Origin: JACZQZ01 sp046756945
GTDB lineage: Bacteria; Pseudomonadota; Alphaproteobacteria; Rhodospirillales; 2-02-FULL-58-16
Assembly: GCA_046756945.1 (NCBI GenBank)
Contig: JBHHXI010000005.1
Coordinates: 1 to 40,912, forward strand
Direction of reading: 5' to 3'
Length of the DNA: 40,912 nt
Within the stretch, counting starts at the first letter, position 1. Each line of letters begins with the position of its first letter. The position numbers and the translations under genes were made by a program. Of the stretch, positions 16,193-25,271 are shown piece after piece. Under the pieces are notes generated by a model. The model worked only from the letters and a program-made list of their open reading frames with translations, was not told where the DNA came from and did no database searches.

Positions 16193-18865
16193 ATGGCCAC
16201 TCCGTATTACATTCCAGAAACCAACGTCCCGCTGCCTCCCAAGGGCGCGGAGGTCATCTCGACCGCCTGCGATTACTGCATCGTCGCGTGCGGCCTCAAG
16301 GTCTACCGGTGGCCCGTCGCCGGCAACCGGAACGGCGGTCCCAAGGCCGGCGACAACGCGTTCGGCGCCGACTTCCCGGTCGACCCGCTGGGCCCGTGGA
16401 TCGCGCCGAACCAGCACAACATCGTGCTCCACGACGGCGAACCGCACCACGTGGTGATCATTCCCGACAAGGACGCCGAGTTCGTCAATACCGGCGGCGA
16501 TTCCAGCATCCGGGGCGGTGCGATCGCCCAGAAATGCTACAACCCGCAGACTCCGACCCGCGACCGGTTGAAGTCCCCCATGATGCGCATATACGGCATT
16601 TTGCAGCCCGTGCCCTGGGACTTTGCCCTGGACGTGGCCGCCCAGGTGGCGACGCACGTCATCAACCGACACGGTGAAAACGCCTATGGCGTGAAGACCC
16701 ATTCGTATCAGTTCATCGAGAACACCTACGCGATCACCAAGTACGCCCTGCGCCATATCGCCACCGCCAATTTCACCTTCCACGACACCCCGTCGGACGT
16801 CAGTTCGACGCCGGGGTTCCGGGACGCCGGGTTCGACAATTTCGGTCCCGCGTACGAAGACTGGATGAATGCCGAAACCCTGTTGATGTGCGGCACCGAT
16901 CCCTACGAGACCAAGACCATCCTGTGGACCCAGTGGATCATGAAGGGCATTCAGAATGGCCAGAAGGCCATCATGATGGTTCCGCGGCGCACCGCCGGCG
17001 TGGCCTATGCCGAAAAACACGGCGGCCTGTGGCTGGACGTGACTCCCGGCACCGACCTCCTGGTGATCAACGCCATCGCGCGCATCATCGTGGAGAACGG
17101 CTGGCAGGACAAAGACTGGATCAAGAACTGGGTCAACAACAAATGGGGCTCGTCGTCGGGCTTCGGCCAGGGAACCCGCAACACGCCGTGGCAATGGCGC
17201 ACGACGTGGGGCAAGTTCCAGACCAAGGGCTTCGAGGACTGGAAGAAGTGGCTGCTGGCCCAGGACGAATTCAAGCCCGACCATGCCGCCAAGGTGGCCG
17301 GCATCGACATCAAGAAGATCCGCACCGCGGCCGAGTGGATGGCCAAGCCCAGGGGCGGCAAGCGGCCCAAGACCTCGATCATGATCGAGAAGGGCCTGTA
17401 CTGGTCCAACAACACCGGCAATACCCAGGCGATCTCGGCGCTTGGCATCATCGTCGGCGCCGGCGGCAGGCCCGGGCAGGTCATCGGTCGGGCCGGCGGG
17501 CACCAGCGTGGCGGCCAGCGCGGCGGCAAGTACCCGCGCAACAAGTCGCCGATGAAAGTGCCGGGCCGCCGCCGCCGGGCATTGGATACCGATACCTGGA
17601 TGATGTCCGGCCACACCCGGCTGGCGCACGCCATCGGGGTCACGTGGATCCAGTCCATGTGCGGCTCGCAGCAGCTTGCCAAGAGGTTCCACGAACTGGT
17701 GCTCGCCAACCCGCATCAGGTGCGCTCCTACGACAAGCAGGACATCGTCGACACACTGAAAAAGCGGGCCGATTCCGGCGGCATGGTGGTGTTCAACCAG
17801 GATATCTACCTGGTCGACCCCATCGGCGCCCGGTTCGCCGACATCATCTTCCCCGCCGCCACCTGGGGCGAGGACAACTTCATGCGGGCCAACGGCGAAC
17901 GGCGGCTCCGGCTTTACCACAAGTTCTACGACCCGCCGGCGGACGCCAGGCCGGACTGGTGGATCATTGGCCAGTTGGCCAAGCGGATGGGCTTCGACGG
18001 CTTCGACTGGAAGGAGTCCAACGACGTCGCCGAGGAAGCCTCGCGCTTCTCCCGCGGCAGCCGCAAGGACTTCCACATGATCAAGGTGGCCGCCCGCCGC
18101 GAGGGCAAGACCCTGCACCAGAAGCTGGGAGAGTTCGGCACCAACGGCATCCAGGGCCCGGTGTTCATGCGCGACGACGGCACCCTCGTCGGCACCAAAC
18201 GCCTGCATGATACGACCCGCAAGCTGGATGAGACGGGGCCGGCGGGCGCCAATGTTTTCAACAAGAAGCTGACCCATTTCAACTCTCAGACCGGCAAGTG
18301 CAACATCCAGAAATCACCCTGGTCCCTGTTCTCGGACTATTGGGAGTGGATGAAGCCGAAGGGGGACGAGCTGTGGTGCACCAACGGCCGTACCAACGAG
18401 CGGTGGCAGTCGGGTTTCGACGACCGCCGGCGTCCCTACATCGTGCAGCGGTGGCCGGATAATTACGTCGAGCTGCATCCCGACGACGCCAGGGCCCGCG
18501 GCATCGAAAGCGGCGACATGCTGATGGTGTATTCGGACCGGGTGCCGAGTCTGAAAGAAACCATCCTCGGCGTCGAGGGCAAGGACTTCACGTTCAGCGG
18601 GCAGATGAAGAACGGCAACGTCGAACTCTCGCGGGCGGCGGTGACCGGCGTGGCGATCGTCACGCGCCACATCAAGAAGGGCCTGATCTACATGGACTTC
18701 CTGCACACGTCGCAGCCGGCCAACGCGCTGCAGGGGCGTGTCGTCGATTGGATCAGCGGCAACTACAACTACAAAATGGGCGTCGCCAAGGTGAAGAAGA
18801 TCGGCGTCTCGCCCTACAAGAACACGTTCCGGTCGATGTCGTTCGCGCCCCGGGATATCACCTGA
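16193..18865 (+). CDS. Arsenite oxidase / iodate reductase (Aio/Idr) family large molybdopterin subunit
   Basis: An 890-residue bis-MGD enzyme without its own signal peptide. N-terminal Fe-S ligands are C26, C29 and C33; C115 lies near the region of the fourth AioA position, so [3Fe-4S] or [4Fe-4S] is open. A manual alignment with AioA around HDTPSDVSS keeps the substrate-pocket His (H197), and RAGGH keeps Arg433 and His437. The AioA glutamate becomes Ser205, and the alanine at the usual protein-ligand position for Mo becomes Ser201. With the Rieske subunit and two peroxidases adjacent, iodate reductase or a related oxyanion enzyme is favoured over a true arsenite oxidase. The substrate is unproven. 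Confidence 0.9.
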   Translation: MATPYYIPETNVPLPPKGAEVISTACDYCIVACGLKVYRWPVAGNRNGGPKAGDNAFGADFPVDPLGPWIAPNQHNIVLHDGEPHHVVIIPDKDAEFVNTGGDSSIRGGAIAQKCYNPQTPTRDRLKSPMMRIYGILQPVPWDFALDVAAQVATHVINRHGENAYGVKTHSYQFIENTYAITKYALRHIATANFTFHDTPSDVSSTPGFRDAGFDNFGPAYEDWMNAETLLMCGTDPYETKTILWTQWIMKGIQNGQKAIMMVPRRTAGVAYAEKHGGLWLDVTPGTDLLVINAIARIIVENGWQDKDWIKNWVNNKWGSSSGFGQGTRNTPWQWRTTWGKFQTKGFEDWKKWLLAQDEFKPDHAAKVAGIDIKKIRTAAEWMAKPRGGKRPKTSIMIEKGLYWSNNTGNTQAISALGIIVGAGGRPGQVIGRAGGHQRGGQRGGKYPRNKSPMKVPGRRRRALDTDTWMMSGHTRLAHAIGVTWIQSMCGSQQLAKRFHELVLANPHQVRSYDKQDIVDTLKKRADSGGMVVFNQDIYLVDPIGARFADIIFPAATWGEDNFMRANGERRLRLYHKFYDPPADARPDWWIIGQLAKRMGFDGFDWKESNDVAEEASRFSRGSRKDFHMIKVAARREGKTLHQKLGEFGTNGIQGPVFMRDDGTLVGTKRLHDTTRKLDETGPAGANVFNKKLTHFNSQTGKCNIQKSPWSLFSDYWEWMKPKGDELWCTNGRTNERWQSGFDDRRRPYIVQRWPDNYVELHPDDARARGIESGDMLMVYSDRVPSLKETILGVEGKDFTFSGQMKNGNVELSRAAVTGVAIVTRHIKKGLIYMDFLHTSQPANALQGRVVDWISGNYNYKMGVAKVKKIGVSPYKNTFRSMSFAPRDIT

Positions 18866-18973
18866 AATCGTGCGTGGGCCTGACAAGAAAGATCACCGAA
18901 AGACCAGGCTCACGAATTTTTGCCGCTGCGCTTTTGCCATCGGGTGGCGAAAGCCAACTCGGAAGCTTGCGCA

Positions 18974-21229
18974 ATGAATTATCACGATCCCGGCATCGCC
19001 CGTAATCTCTCCGCCGCAAGCGGCGCCCCGCATAAGGACGAGGTGTGCACGGCCTTGTGCGGAATTTTGCGCCAGGGAGTCGACGTTCACCGGTGCCTGG
19101 CGGCCCAGGCCCTGGGCCGGATCGGCCATCCGGGGGCCGTCGAGACCCTGGTCGGGGCGCTGCTCGACGAAGACGAGGACGTCCGCACCGATGCGGCGCG
19201 GGCCCTGTCGCGGCTGGCGGACCCGCGGGCCGGCACTCAACTGCTGGAAAACCTCGTCGGGGATCCGTGCGGCGACGTCAAGCTCGCCGCCATCGAGGGG
19301 CTGGTGCGGCTGCGGTGTGCGGAGGTGATTCCGTGGCTGCGCCGCATGCTGAAAGGCCGGGACGCGGAGATCGCCTGGGACGACGACTCCTTCTACGACG
19401 GTGGTTGGGACGACTGGCTCGACGTCCAGGTCAAGGCCGTTCAGGCGTTGGCCGACATGGGGGCCGGCGAGGCGGTTCCCGAAATCGTCGCCGTGATCGA
19501 CGATGAACGCGGCCAGGACATGACCGAAACCGCCTTCAAGGCCCTGGCGCGGTTGGGGAAACCGGGCGTCGACGCCCTGATCCGGTTCCTCGACGACAAG
19601 AACGAGCGCCGGCGCCGCCGGGCCGCCGCCGTCCTTGCCGGCGTGAGCGGCGAGGCGGCGGAGGACGCCGTCGCCCGCGCCTTGCGGGACCCGTCCATGG
19701 GGGTCCGCCTGGCGGCGGCGCGGCCGTTGGCGGCGCGTAATCCGACCGACGCGCGGCTTGTCCCCCTGTTCCGGGATGACCAGCCCGAGGTTCGCGCGGA
19801 AGCCGTGCGGCTTTGCGGACGCCATCACCCGTCCTCCGTGGACGCCCTGCTCGACGACGAGGCCGATCGGGTGGTACAGGCGGTTCTCGGCGTGCTGGCC
19901 GAGGCGCCGGACCTGTTGCCGGCCGATGCGGTCGTCGAAAGACTCCGCGCCTGCCTGCGCGGTTCGGCGGCGGATACGGCGGCGGCCGCCGCCGTGGCCC
20001 TCGCCGCGGTGGCGCCGGAGGCGTCCCTGGACGACCTCGTTGAACACCTTGGAGACGCGGCGCGCCCGCCCGGCGTGCGCATGGGCGCGCTCAGGGGACT
20101 GGCCGCGGTCGGGGGCGGGCAGGCGGCGCGGGCGCTGGTCGGGGTCCTCGGCGACGATGACCGGCAAATCCGCCTGGAGGCGATGGTGGCCCTGGCCGGG
20201 ATGGCCGAATCCGAGCGGGAATGGCCCAATTTCCCGGGCGCCGCCCTGTTGGCGGCCCTGCGCGGGGAACTCGTGCCCGAGCCGGCCGACGTCGCCAAGG
20301 GACGGCGGGAGGACAGGCCGGCCGCCGCCCAAACGACACCCGGCGAGGACGGCGGCGGCGAAGGGCCGCGGGAGCCGGCCTTCCCCACGTCGACGCTGCA
20401 ATCGATTCTGAACGGCGAGTCCCCGGCGGCGGAGATCCTCGAGAAACGGGACGAAGGGGTCGAACTGACGCAAGACGACATGGAACGCCTTGCCCTGGCC
20501 CGCCGGTTCCCGCGCAAAAAGCGCCTGCCGGTTGCGCCGCGGGTGGCGCCCCATCAGGACGTCCGGCGTTTTGCGGCGCGGGTCCTTGGCGACGTGGCCG
20601 GCGACGACGTGGCCCTCGAGCTGGCCCGGGCCCTGAAGGACGACGACACCGACGTGCGCCTGGCCGCCGCCGATTCCCTGGCCCGCATCGGCGGGCGCAT
20701 GACGGCGTTTCCGCGCCAGGCGGCCGAGGCCCTTGTCGGCGCGTTGGCGGACCCGGCACGGGATATGCGCCTTTCCGCGATCCGTGCCCTGGGGGCGGCG
20801 GGCGGCGAAGGGATCGCCGACAGGCTGTTCGGCCTTCTTGCGGACGAGGACAGTTTCATCCGCACCGAGGCGATCGGCGCGCTGTCCAGGCTGGGCAAGG
20901 CCGGCCCCGGGATCGAGGCGCTGCTGGCGGATCGGGAGCCGGGGGTGCGGCTGGCGGCGGCCGGAGCGGTGGCCGGCGCCGGCGGCGCCCGGGCGGTCGG
21001 GCCGTTGGTCGATTTTGCATTCGCGTTCGACGGCTACCACCGGCGCGAGGCGGGCCGCCTGTTGCGAAACGTCGATGTCCCGGCGGCGAACGCCCGCTTT
21101 CTCGACGTCCTCGACGATGCGGACCGGCTGCGCACGTGGCAGGTGGCGATCGAGGCTTTGGAGGAACTGAACCGTCCCGACCCGCCGGCGGACGGTTCGG
21201 CCGGCGACCAGGATGAACCACGGGATTAG
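18974..21229 (+). CDS. HEAT-repeat scaffold protein
   Basis: A 751-residue protein without signal peptide or membrane segment. It is built from about fifteen 30-residue helical repeats of the type GD-x2-VRLAA-AL-GL; examples are EDVRTDAARALSRLADPRAG and DTDVRLAAADSLARIGG. A low-complexity, Gly/Pro/Glu-rich linker sits at about residues 445-500, separating two repeat arrays. Such alpha-solenoids bind proteins; related PBS-lyase-type repeats occur near phycobilin and cytochrome assembly genes. It lies 108 bases after the Aio/Idr-like gene and 13 bases before a cupredoxin gene, so an assembly role for the surrounding redox complexes is possible but unproven. Confidence 0.85.
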   Translation: MNYHDPGIARNLSAASGAPHKDEVCTALCGILRQGVDVHRCLAAQALGRIGHPGAVETLVGALLDEDEDVRTDAARALSRLADPRAGTQLLENLVGDPCGDVKLAAIEGLVRLRCAEVIPWLRRMLKGRDAEIAWDDDSFYDGGWDDWLDVQVKAVQALADMGAGEAVPEIVAVIDDERGQDMTETAFKALARLGKPGVDALIRFLDDKNERRRRRAAAVLAGVSGEAAEDAVARALRDPSMGVRLAAARPLAARNPTDARLVPLFRDDQPEVRAEAVRLCGRHHPSSVDALLDDEADRVVQAVLGVLAEAPDLLPADAVVERLRACLRGSAADTAAAAAVALAAVAPEASLDDLVEHLGDAARPPGVRMGALRGLAAVGGGQAARALVGVLGDDDRQIRLEAMVALAGMAESEREWPNFPGAALLAALRGELVPEPADVAKGRREDRPAAAQTTPGEDGGGEGPREPAFPTSTLQSILNGESPAAEILEKRDEGVELTQDDMERLALARRFPRKKRLPVAPRVAPHQDVRRFAARVLGDVAGDDVALELARALKDDDTDVRLAAADSLARIGGRMTAFPRQAAEALVGALADPARDMRLSAIRALGAAGGEGIADRLFGLLADEDSFIRTEAIGALSRLGKAGPGIEALLADREPGVRLAAAGAVAGAGGARAVGPLVDFAFAFDGYHRREAGRLLRNVDVPAANARFLDVLDDADRLRTWQVAIEALEELNRPDPPADGSAGDQDEPRD

Positions 21230-21242
21230 GAGGCCTGCTTTC

Positions 21243-22019
21243 ATGAAACTCGGCAAGCTTTGGGTAAGCCTGGCGGTTGGCGCCGCCTTGATAGCGGTGT
21301 CCCCGGGCATCGGCGAGGCGGCGAAGAAAAAATACAAGGAAGTGACCGTCACCGACGGGGGCACCATCAAGGGCAGGATCACCTTCGAGGGACCGCTTCC
21401 CGACGACGCCATCGAGCGCATCCTCATTACCAAGAACCCGGACGTCTGCGGCACCGGCGAGCGGGAAGTGGTCTGGGTCGACGTCAAGGACGGGGCCCTG
21501 CGCGGCGTCTTCGTCTTTATCCACAAGATCAAGGAAGGCAAGAAATGGGCGAAGCCCAAAAGCGGCAATTATTTGATCACCCAGAAGGGCTGCCGCTTCC
21601 GTCCCTGGGCGCAGGTGATCAGGCCCGGTCCGATCACCATCCGGAACAGCGATCCGGGCGTCCTCCACAACATCAATACCCGCGAGATGATCGGCGTGGA
21701 AAGGGGCCGGGTGGTGAAACGGACCATGTTCAACTTCGGCCAGCCCGATCCCGGCGATATCGAGCAGCAGATCAAGCCGCGGCGGTCCCACTTCATCGCC
21801 ATCAACTGCGAGGCCCACAACTTCATGTTCGGTTTCATGATGGCGCCGAAGCACCCCTATGCCGTGGTGGTGAAGGAGGACGGCTCCTATGTGCTCGATA
21901 ACGTCCCGCCCGGGAAATATACGCTCAAGGCCTGGCATCCCAGGTTCGGCGTCAAGAAGACCAAGGTGACGGTGCCCGCGGGCGGCGCGGTGGACGCCAA
22001 TTTCGCCTTCTCCAAGTAA
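21243..22019 (+). CDS. Exported cupredoxin-like protein with carboxypeptidase-regulatory-type C-terminus
   Basis: A 258-residue protein with a signal peptide (about 1-26). A beta-sandwich contains likely copper ligands H142 (GVLHNI), C189, H192 and M195 (CEAHNFM), the classic C-x2-H-x2-M variant of a type-1 site. A C-terminal module follows (SYVLDNVPPGKYTLKAWHP), resembling the regulatory-like Ig domain found in many secreted metalloproteins. AGGAGG precedes the ATG. It lies 27 bases before the first CydA-like gene and is a candidate electron carrier for that complex. It differs strongly from the cupredoxin at 9728-10210. Confidence 0.87.
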   Translation: MKLGKLWVSLAVGAALIAVSPGIGEAAKKKYKEVTVTDGGTIKGRITFEGPLPDDAIERILITKNPDVCGTGEREVVWVDVKDGALRGVFVFIHKIKEGKKWAKPKSGNYLITQKGCRFRPWAQVIRPGPITIRNSDPGVLHNINTREMIGVERGRVVKRTMFNFGQPDPGDIEQQIKPRRSHFIAINCEAHNFMFGFMMAPKHPYAVVVKEDGSYVLDNVPPGKYTLKAWHPRFGVKKTKVTVPAGGAVDANFAFSK

Positions 22020-22046
22020 CGGCCGTCGGTGACCGGGGCGCGAGAG

Positions 22047-24254
22047 ATGGCACGGGCGGTCATGATGAGGGACATTCCCAGCCGCGCGACGCGGGTGGGG
22101 CTGGCGGCGTTCGCCGGTCTCTTCGTGATCCTGGTGGCCGCTCCGGCGTTGGCCCAGACGGTCAACGAATACCGCCAGGTTCTGGACCTCGATTCCCGCA
22201 AGCTCATCTGGCTGCTGGCCCAGGTCAAACTGTTTTTCGCCGCCTTCGTCCTCGGGGTGCCCCTGTTCGCGGTGATCATCGAGATCGTGGGCTGGCGCAA
22301 CGGCGACGCCAGGTACGACAGGCTGGCCCATGAGTTCACCAGCCTGTTGAGCGTCGCCTACGCCACCACGGCGGCCCTGGGCGGGCTGCTCGCCTTTGCC
22401 CTGTTCACCCTCTACCCGACCTTCATGGGATACATGGCGGGGACGTTCAAGGACGTGATGTTCGTCTACGCCATGCTCTTTTTCGGCGAGACCTTTCTTC
22501 TCTATTTCTATTACTACGCCTGGCACTGGCTGAAGGGCGGCGACCCCTTCCCCAGGAACGTCCGGTGGGCCTTCCAGGGCCTCGGCGGCGCCGTCGTCGT
22601 CCTCGGCGTGGTGTTTTTCTTCGGCGGGCTCGGCCCCGGGATGAGGGGAGACACCCGGACCTTCATGACCCTTCTCTATATCCTTCCGCTCGGCGTCGGC
22701 CTGCTCATCACACGCGACCGGAAAAGCGCGCACATCCTTGTCGGCATCCTTCTGAACATCGCCGGTACGGCCATCATGCAGATCGCCAACAGCTGGGCCG
22801 GCTTCATGATGAGCCCGGCCGGCGTCAACCAGGCGGGAGAGCTGGTCGGCTCCCTCTGGCAGGTTTTCGAAAACGTCCTGGCGACGCCCATCGCCATCCA
22901 CCGGATGCTCGGCAACATGGCCTTCGGCGGGCTGGTGGCCGGTTCCTACGCGGCGGTGAAGTTCATCGGCGCCAGGAGCCCCGCCGAGAAAGCCCATTAC
23001 GACTGGATGGGGTACGTCGCCAACGTCGTCGCCATCAGCGCCCTTATTCCCCTGCCGTTCGCCGGCTACTACCTGGGCCGCGAGATCTACTCCGCCAGCG
23101 CCGTCATGGGGAACAACATGATGGGTGGCGACTTCTCGTGGACCTTCATCATCCAGGCCATGCTGGTCGGCTCGCTGTTCCTGATTTCCAACTACTACCT
23201 GTGGACCGGGATGACGCGCATCCCCGGGGCCGAGCGCTACAACACGTACATCAAGTACATCCTGGGGGCCCTCGTCATCTCGTTCGCCATCTGGCTGACC
23301 CCGCACAACCTGCCGCTCAGCGGCCAGGAGGTCGGCCAGATGGGGGGCAGCCAGTACCATCCGACCCTGAAATACCTGGGGCTTATGCCGGCCAAGAACG
23401 CGGTGATCAATCTCATCATCCTGTCCACGTTTTTCAGTTTCCTGCTGTACCGACGGGGTAACAAGAGCGACGTGGTGCCGATCAGCCGCCAGGGCCGGAT
23501 GCCGAAGATCGTCATTCCCCTGGCCGGCCTGGCGGCGATCGCCATCGTCGCCCAGTACGGGGCGACCCTTTTGGGCATGGACCCGGCCGAGCTGGACCTG
23601 CCCGCGGACCGCGCCGAGTACTTCCGCACCACCGGCTATCTGCTTGTCTTCGAATGCGCCGCCGCCGTCGTCGCCGTCGCCCTGGCGTTGAGGGACAGGG
23701 GCAAGCTTGCCCAGAACATCTATTTGGGGGTCACCGCTTTCAACGTCGTCATATTCCTCGGCGTGTACGGCTTCGTGGTCATGGAGCGGGCGTCGCCGTT
23801 CCTGAGGAACGTCGCGGTGAGCCAGTTCCTGCAACTGATCAGCTGCCTGATCCTGGTCACCGCCATCGACATCTTCCTGTTCAAGGGCGCCAAGGAGGTC
23901 GGCAAGCTCCAGTGGGGCAGGATACCGGTGCGCAGCCAGTACGCCCTGCTGCTGCTCACCTTCGTCATCACCATGAACATGGGACTGATGGGGTTCATCC
24001 GCTCGGGCCTGCGCGGCGACTGGCACATCTTCGGCGTCATGCGGGACACCTCCCAATGGGCCTATACGCCGAGCAACTACACCATGACGCAGATGGTGAG
24101 CCTGTCGGTCCTGATCTTCATGGTCGGCATCGCCTTCATGTTCTGGCTCGGCGGCATCGCCGCCAATTCGTGGAACAAAGAGGCCGAAGACGCCATCCAG
24201 GTTGGCGGAACGGGAGCCGTGGAGCCGGTCCCGACCCCCGGGCCCGGTGGTTGA
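22047..24254 (+). CDS. Cytochrome bd-like (CydA-related) multihelix membrane protein, module 1
   Basis: About 735 residues with a signal-like N-terminus and some 13-14 helices. Distant CydA homology is visible in NSWAGFMMSPAG (CydA WMQ-PVG region) and in FIRSGLRGDWHIFGVMRD (CydA GRQPW region). No clear quinol Q-loop is seen. Where CydA and module 2 have the N-terminal helix histidine, this copy has Lys61 (AQVKLFF, codon 22227-22229). CydA His186 seems replaced by a Gly, with a conserved His one helical turn earlier (AIHRM). Bd-like proteins with cytochrome c partners are known as putative terminal oxidases, for example in Nitrospira. The start is uncertain (ATG 22047, 22062 or GTG 22029). Confidence 0.85.
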   Translation: MARAVMMRDIPSRATRVGLAAFAGLFVILVAAPALAQTVNEYRQVLDLDSRKLIWLLAQVKLFFAAFVLGVPLFAVIIEIVGWRNGDARYDRLAHEFTSLLSVAYATTAALGGLLAFALFTLYPTFMGYMAGTFKDVMFVYAMLFFGETFLLYFYYYAWHWLKGGDPFPRNVRWAFQGLGGAVVVLGVVFFFGGLGPGMRGDTRTFMTLLYILPLGVGLLITRDRKSAHILVGILLNIAGTAIMQIANSWAGFMMSPAGVNQAGELVGSLWQVFENVLATPIAIHRMLGNMAFGGLVAGSYAAVKFIGARSPAEKAHYDWMGYVANVVAISALIPLPFAGYYLGREIYSASAVMGNNMMGGDFSWTFIIQAMLVGSLFLISNYYLWTGMTRIPGAERYNTYIKYILGALVISFAIWLTPHNLPLSGQEVGQMGGSQYHPTLKYLGLMPAKNAVINLIILSTFFSFLLYRRGNKSDVVPISRQGRMPKIVIPLAGLAAIAIVAQYGATLLGMDPAELDLPADRAEYFRTTGYLLVFECAAAVVAVALALRDRGKLAQNIYLGVTAFNVVIFLGVYGFVVMERASPFLRNVAVSQFLQLISCLILVTAIDIFLFKGAKEVGKLQWGRIPVRSQYALLLLTFVITMNMGLMGFIRSGLRGDWHIFGVMRDTSQWAYTPSNYTMTQMVSLSVLIFMVGIAFMFWLGGIAANSWNKEAEDAIQVGGTGAVEPVPTPGPGG

Positions 24255-24289
24255 CATGCGACGAACGCGCGCATTGGGAAGGTCTTTCC

Positions 24290-25264
24290 ATGTCTAGTGC
24301 GGTCGGCAAGGTCTTCGTGTTCCTGCTTCTGGTGTTGGGCAGCTTCCTTTGGGTGGGCAACGCCATCACCCGCATGACCGGCGGCGAGAAGATCGTCACC
24401 GGCGGCAAGGTGGAGATCGGCCCGGAAGGCGGCGAGACCATTTTCTGGGGCAAGGGCCGGTGCTTCACCTGCCACAGCCTGGGGGACCGGGGCAGCGCCG
24501 TGCGCGGTCCCAATCAGGGGCAGTTCGGCGAACGGTTCCCCCTGCCCATCGGGCTGCGGGCGGCGGAGAGGGCCAAGGAACGCACCGCCAAGACCGGCCT
24601 GCCCTACACCCGGACCGACTACCTGGTCGAGAGCCTGGCCAATCCGGGGGCCTATGTGGTCGAGGGCTACAAGAACGAGATGGCCATCGTCTACGCGCCG
24701 CCGATTTCACTCAGCCTGCACGAGATCAAGGCGGTGATTTCCTATCTGCAGAGCCAGGGCGGCGAGGTGGACCTGGAGGCGATCAACAACCCCACCGAGA
24801 TCGCCAAGAAGTATTACGCCAAGATCCAGGCGGCGGCGTCGGCCGGCGGCGGCGATCCCGACAACGGGAAGGTGGTGTACGAAGACAACTGCGTCGAATG
24901 CCACGTGATCAAGGGCGAGGGCGGCAAGATCGGCCCCGATCTCTCGGCCGTCAGCAAGAAGGGTTTGAAGTTCATCGCCGAAGCCATCCTCCAGCCGGCC
25001 AAGAAGATCACCAAGGGCTACGAGACCTTCGTCGTCGTCGACAAGAAGGGGCGCAAGACCATCGGCCTCAAGACCCGCGACGACGGAACCGAGATCGATA
25101 TCACCAGGGCCACCGGCGAAGTGGTGACGATCGCCAAGGCCGATATCAAGGAAATCACCGAGGACAAGATCAAGAGCGTCATGCCCGATGACCTGATCGA
25201 GGCGCTGACGGTCAAGGATTACCAGGATGTCCTGTCCTTTCTGATCATGCAGAAAGGCAAATGA
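24290..25264 (+). CDS. Membrane-anchored diheme cytochrome c with a Pirellula/Verrucomicrobium-type haem domain
   Basis: A 324-residue protein with an N-terminal anchor helix (about 6-25) and haem sites C58-x2-C61-H62 (CFTCH) and C201-x2-C204-H205 (CVECH). The second half (GPDLSAV, LQPAKKITKGYETFVV, then a SVMPDDLIEALT motif) matches the haem-binding C-terminal domain found in planctomycete and verrucomicrobial cytochromes. It follows the CydA-like gene by 35 bases. The probable role is to feed electrons into that complex from the periplasm. Module 2 has a shorter paralogue at 31477-32289 that lacks most of the extra strand region. Confidence 0.92.
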   Translation: MSSAVGKVFVFLLLVLGSFLWVGNAITRMTGGEKIVTGGKVEIGPEGGETIFWGKGRCFTCHSLGDRGSAVRGPNQGQFGERFPLPIGLRAAERAKERTAKTGLPYTRTDYLVESLANPGAYVVEGYKNEMAIVYAPPISLSLHEIKAVISYLQSQGGEVDLEAINNPTEIAKKYYAKIQAAASAGGGDPDNGKVVYEDNCVECHVIKGEGGKIGPDLSAVSKKGLKFIAEAILQPAKKITKGYETFVVVDKKGRKTIGLKTRDDGTEIDITRATGEVVTIAKADIKEITEDKIKSVMPDDLIEALTVKDYQDVLSFLIMQKGK

Positions 25265-25271
25265 GCGGGAC

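Noticed and set aside
15572..18277. Antisense open frame of about 900 codons opposite the Rieske and molybdenum subunits
   Set aside because: Low-complexity translation with no motif, and the plus-strand genes are unambiguous.
16193..18865. Calling this gene a confirmed arsenite oxidase (aioA)
   Set aside because: The pocket glutamate is not conserved in my alignment and two peroxidases accompany it, so a firm arsenite assignment is not supported.
22047..24254. Canonical CydA of a quinol oxidase
   Set aside because: No CydB partner, no clear Q-loop, altered ligand positions and several cytochrome c partners argue against it.
20856..24257. Long antisense open frame (over 1100 codons) opposite the cupredoxin and CydA-like genes
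   Set aside because: It mirrors GC-biased codon use of the real genes; its translation is rich in Gly, His, Asp and Arg, shows no family motif, and the other strand encodes clearly conserved proteins.
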